Source: Sphingomonadales bacterium (GTDB taxonomy: Bacteria; Bacteroidota; Bacteroidia; UBA7662). From it: 9,133 nt of DNA. The stretch spans positions 1 to 9,133 of the forward strand of contig VHAW01000068.1 in the NCBI GenBank assembly GCA_016872225.1. The letters run 5' to 3'. Within the stretch, counting starts at the first letter, position 1; each line of letters opens with the position of its first letter. Under the pieces are notes generated by a model, which worked only from the letters and a program-made list of their open reading frames with translations, searched no databases and was not told the origin of the DNA. A program made the position numbers and the translations under genes. Below are positions 7,401 to 9,133 of this stretch, in pieces.

Positions 7401-9133
7401 TTTATAATTTTGATGTTGAACCCGGGCCCTTCTCGGCAGGGATTGACTCGGCAGGCCATTTGCTGAATCCAGCATCACGCTGGGGTGGAATGCAACGGCG
7501 GGTAGAGCCTAATGATTTTGAAGCCGCGAATATTGAATTTATCGAATTTTGGATGATGGATCCCTTCATCTACCAACCCAATCACGGTGGTGGTACGATG
7601 TTTTTCAACTTGGGAAATTGCTCGGAGGATATCTTGAAAGACGGACGGCGTTCTTTCGAAAATGGATTTCCCAAAGCCGATGGTACGGGGCAAGTGGATA
7701 CCACGGCGTGGGGTTTGGTGCCTAAATTACCGCCCCTTATTAATGCTTTCGATAACAACCCGGCATCCAGGGTTACCCAAGACGTAGGCTTGGATGGCTT
7801 TAACGATGTCCAAGAGCGTAATTTCTTTGGGAGCAGCTACTTAAACCGCATCGAATCCCGATTTGGATCCGCTTCATCGAGCTTCCTATCGGCCAACCAA
7901 GACCCGGCTTCCGATAATTACCATCACTTCAGGGGAAGCGATTTTGACAACAGCCGCAAATCCGTCTTGGGTCGCTACAAGTTCTTTAATCTCCCCCAAG
8001 GCAATTCCTCAACAGATCAACAATCGCCAGAACCCTACCCTACTTCGGCCACTAACCTGCCCAATTCCGAAGACCTGAACAGCGATAATACGCTTACCCA
8101 GACCGAAGATTACTTTGAATACCGGGTGAACCTAAGGCCCGGTGAAATGCAAATCGGACGAAATTATATTACTGATATTTTTGAGTCACCGGTTCAACTC
8201 CGTAACGGAACCACGGAAGTTGTCAAGTGGTACCAATTCAGGGTGCCGGTATTGGCCCCGGACCGCAGAGTGGGCAATATTACGGATTTCAAGTCGATTC
8301 GATTTGCGCGTATATATTTCGCGGGTTTTACCGACAGCATCATATGCCGTATGGCCACCATGCAGCTGGTTCGTACCGACTGGCGGAGATACCTTCAAAG
8401 CCTGGCCCCGCCTGGCGAATATACGCCCGTAGACCAAGGAGATCCCACGGTATTTTTGCTATCCACCGTGAACATTGAAGAAAATGGTAACAAATTACCG
8501 ATACCTTATGTGCTTCCCCCTGGGATTGAAAGGGTAAGGAATGTTTTTACCACCAATTTTCAGCAGCTCAACGAACAATCGCTGCAGGTACGATTCTGTC
8601 AATTGAGAGACGGGGATTCCCGTGCGGCTTTCAAGAATACGACTTTTGATATCCGCGCCTACAAACGTTTGGAGATGTTCATGCACGCCGAGGGTGTAGA
8701 CCTGCAAGACGGGGATGTTTCGGCATTTGTTCGATTGGGAAACGACTACAACCAGAACTATTACGAATACGAACAACCGTTGGTCATTACGGCACCAGGT
8801 AATGGAACACCGGAAAGCATCTGGCCGGCGGGCAACAATTTATCGATTCTCTTTGCGGATCTCAACGACGCTAAGAAAGAAAGGAACAAACAAAATTGGC
8901 CCTTGAATATTCCTTTCAGAACACAAACTACCTCAGGGCAACGCATCACTGTTCTTGGAAACCCGAACCTCAGCCAAGTACAGACTATCATGTTGGGGGT
9001 TCGGAATCCTCGCAAAACATCGGGCTCTTCCGATGACGGCCTTGAAAAATGCGGGGAAATTTGGTTCAACGAATTAAGATTAACCGAGTTTGATAACCGA
9101 TCCGGCACCGCGGCTACCGGCAACCTGAACATG
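4415..9133 (+). CDS. sprA: SprA, type IX secretion outer-membrane translocon (3' end missing)
   Basis: SprA (Sov in Porphyromonas) is the giant beta-barrel channel through which T9SS substrates cross the outer membrane, including gliding adhesins. The window holds 1573 codons, roughly the first two thirds of a protein that is usually about 2400 residues; the frame is open to the right edge. A signal peptide occupies residues 1-26 (MHWPFSKIARTVALGLLLGG, cleavage likely after LWA). Residues 27-125 form a Ser-rich, low-complexity linker with a four-copy hexapeptide repeat. Typical SprA sequence begins near residue 126 (VEYDHKSGLYIL). Further landmarks: YTVDYMMGKVRIIN (about 745-758), YIDDFE (882-887), NYYEYEQPL (1448-1456) and EIWFNELRLTEFD (1548-1560). 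The ATG at 4415 is chosen because it yields a complete signal peptide. No strong Shine-Dalgarno sequence or own promoter is seen. The ruvA-sprA order is, as far as I recall, shared with other gliding Bacteroidota. Confidence 0.97.
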   Translation, partial: MHWPFSKIARTVALGLLLGGAFGLWAETTPTAYFKKSLLTGIGSVVSSSSSIGIGSAEKNSAVDFGMSVDSSVSVDSSVSVDSSVSVDSSGRNDSVALSASSQDSLKNSRKPPAFGGAIELTNPVEEVVEYDHKSGLYILRKRIGNTYVGIPQMMTLSEYLAWRENRDKQAYWKSRNQGASGGGGGAFERGGVIPKIYIGPKIFNRIFGGNTIDIRPQGSAELRFAVNSNYINNPNMNIQQRRITNFDFDMNIQMNVIGSIGEKVRFNTTQNTQAIFNFENMMKLEHTGEEDEIFKKIELGNVNLPLRSGLIQGSQSLFGIKAEMQFGDLRINAVLAQQRGQNQQIQVQGGAQTTRFSIPVDQYDVNRHFFLSNFFREQYNQAMATPPIVRSSVIVTRVEVWVTNRNNINSDLRDVAAFMDLAEPRPHNPIILSTPGSFFPRNEANGLYGALLANAQNGARKINSIFDVLEGTAPFDSLAPARDYEILLARRLQPNQYSFHPLLGYVSLNTTLNNDEVLAVAYEYSVNGEIYRVGEFSQEVPSEQTDPTVLFLKLLKGTAIRTDLPTWDLMMKNIYSLNAFQLSNQNFRLDIVYTDVLNGNKNFIPEGSLAGQQLITVLGLDQLNTQLEPQPDGIFDFVNNLTVDQARGRIIFPRVEPFGQDLNAAFDAAGTTPSEIKNKYVFKPLYDSTRAWAQQFPELNRFRLVGQYQSASGSEISLGATNVPQGSVRVTAGGRVLSEGQDYTVDYMMGKVRIINSSLLSSAEPIQVAFENNPIFQANQRNMMGGRLDYRLNKRVNLGGTFIRMVERPITQKVNQGEEPVSNNILGVDISMQQDSRFITRLLNLLPLYRSEEVSNFQLNAEVAHLLPGNSAILGTSGISYIDDFESSESNYDIRSFNSWFHSSTPSRYAEHRLRDSLPYGYNRANLSWYNIDPLFFRNSPLTPSHIQNDVAMKSHHYMREVLVQEVFPNRQLANNQPVNLPTFDLAYYPTEKGLYNFDVEPGPFSAGIDSAGHLLNPASRWGGMQRRVEPNDFEAANIEFIEFWMMDPFIYQPNHGGGTMFFNLGNCSEDILKDGRRSFENGFPKADGTGQVDTTAWGLVPKLPPLINAFDNNPASRVTQDVGLDGFNDVQERNFFGSSYLNRIESRFGSASSSFLSANQDPASDNYHHFRGSDFDNSRKSVLGRYKFFNLPQGNSSTDQQSPEPYPTSATNLPNSEDLNSDNTLTQTEDYFEYRVNLRPGEMQIGRNYITDIFESPVQLRNGTTEVVKWYQFRVPVLAPDRRVGNITDFKSIRFARIYFAGFTDSIICRMATMQLVRTDWRRYLQSLAPPGEYTPVDQGDPTVFLLSTVNIEENGNKLPIPYVLPPGIERVRNVFTTNFQQLNEQSLQVRFCQLRDGDSRAAFKNTTFDIRAYKRLEMFMHAEGVDLQDGDVSAFVRLGNDYNQNYYEYEQPLVITAPGNGTPESIWPAGNNLSILFADLNDAKKERNKQNWPLNIPFRTQTTSGQRITVLGNPNLSQVQTIMLGVRNPRKTSGSSDDGLEKCGEIWFNELRLTEFDNRSGTAATGNLNM
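4613..4684 (+). repeat. 18-bp tandem repeat, four copies, in sprA
   Basis: Four head-to-tail 18-bp units lie at 4613-4630, 4631-4648, 4649-4666 and 4667-4684, based on GTGTCCGTGGATTCCAGC. Copy 1 starts with ATG in place of GTG; copies 3 and 4 have TCT in place of TCC at the fifth codon. Each unit encodes [M/V]SVDSS, residues 67-90 of SprA, in the linker after the signal peptide. Near-identical copies suggest recent expansion; changes in copy number would keep the frame. Confidence 0.95.
4746..4768 (+). other. GC-rich hairpin in the sprA coding sequence
   Basis: AGCCCCC (4746-4752) and GGGGGCT (4762-4768) are perfectly complementary across a 9-nt loop and include a run of seven G (4760-4766). 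It codes for KPPAFGGA, about residues 111-118, near the end of the SprA linker. A strong mRNA stem here could affect translation or be a slippage site; it may equally be a by-product of Pro and Gly codons. Confidence 0.4.

Noticed and set aside
4415..9133. Possible frameshift or break in sprA
   Set aside because: I translated the frame at several points (near 5100, 6000, 7000, 8760 and 9060) and found SprA-like sequence in the same frame each time, without a stop up to the window edge. The lack of a stop is caused by the window boundary.

Overview
This window is an ordinary chromosomal region of a Bacteroidota bacterium equipped for gliding motility and type IX secretion (T9SS). Two gene sets confined to this phylum show it: the gliding ABC transporter gldA-gldF-gldG and the giant outer-membrane translocon gene sprA. 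A Bacteroidota-type -7 element (TAnnTTTG) upstream of ruvA and the lack of good Shine-Dalgarno sequences fit the same assignment. The genus cannot be fixed from the sequence. I saw no mobile element, tRNA, rRNA, CRISPR array or prophage gene, and every stretch without a gene is about 105 bp or shorter.

Layout. Minus strand, read from right to left: a NhaC-family Na+/H+ antiporter (3659-1845), a 103-bp gap, gldA (1741-788, TTG start), gldF (798-58, overlapping gldA by 11 nt) and the first 21 codons of gldG (from 64, overlapping gldF by 7 nt and running off the left edge). Plus strand: a 92-bp divergent intergenic region with a promoter and repeat elements, ruvA (3752-4372), a 42-bp gap, and sprA (4415 to the right edge, 1573 codons with no stop reached). 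The sprA frame is open from its start to the end of the window, with recognisable SprA sequence throughout, so it is intact but cut by the window edge.

How the genes relate. GldA (ATPase), GldF (permease) and GldG (auxiliary membrane protein) form one inner-membrane ABC complex that gliding needs in Flavobacterium johnsoniae. SprA is the outer-membrane channel through which T9SS exports adhesins and enzymes, so both blocks feed the same surface-motility and secretion biology. RuvA is the housekeeping Holliday-junction protein and appears to head the transcript carrying sprA. NhaC probably handles sodium and pH homeostasis; any link to the ion-powered gliding motor is speculation.

No clearly new system was found. 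The points most worth a second look are an 18-bp, four-copy in-frame repeat (hexapeptide [M/V]SVDSS) in the N-terminal linker of SprA, the obligatory TTG start of gldA, the repeat-rich nhaC/ruvA intergenic region, and the physical clustering of gldAFG with ruvA-sprA.
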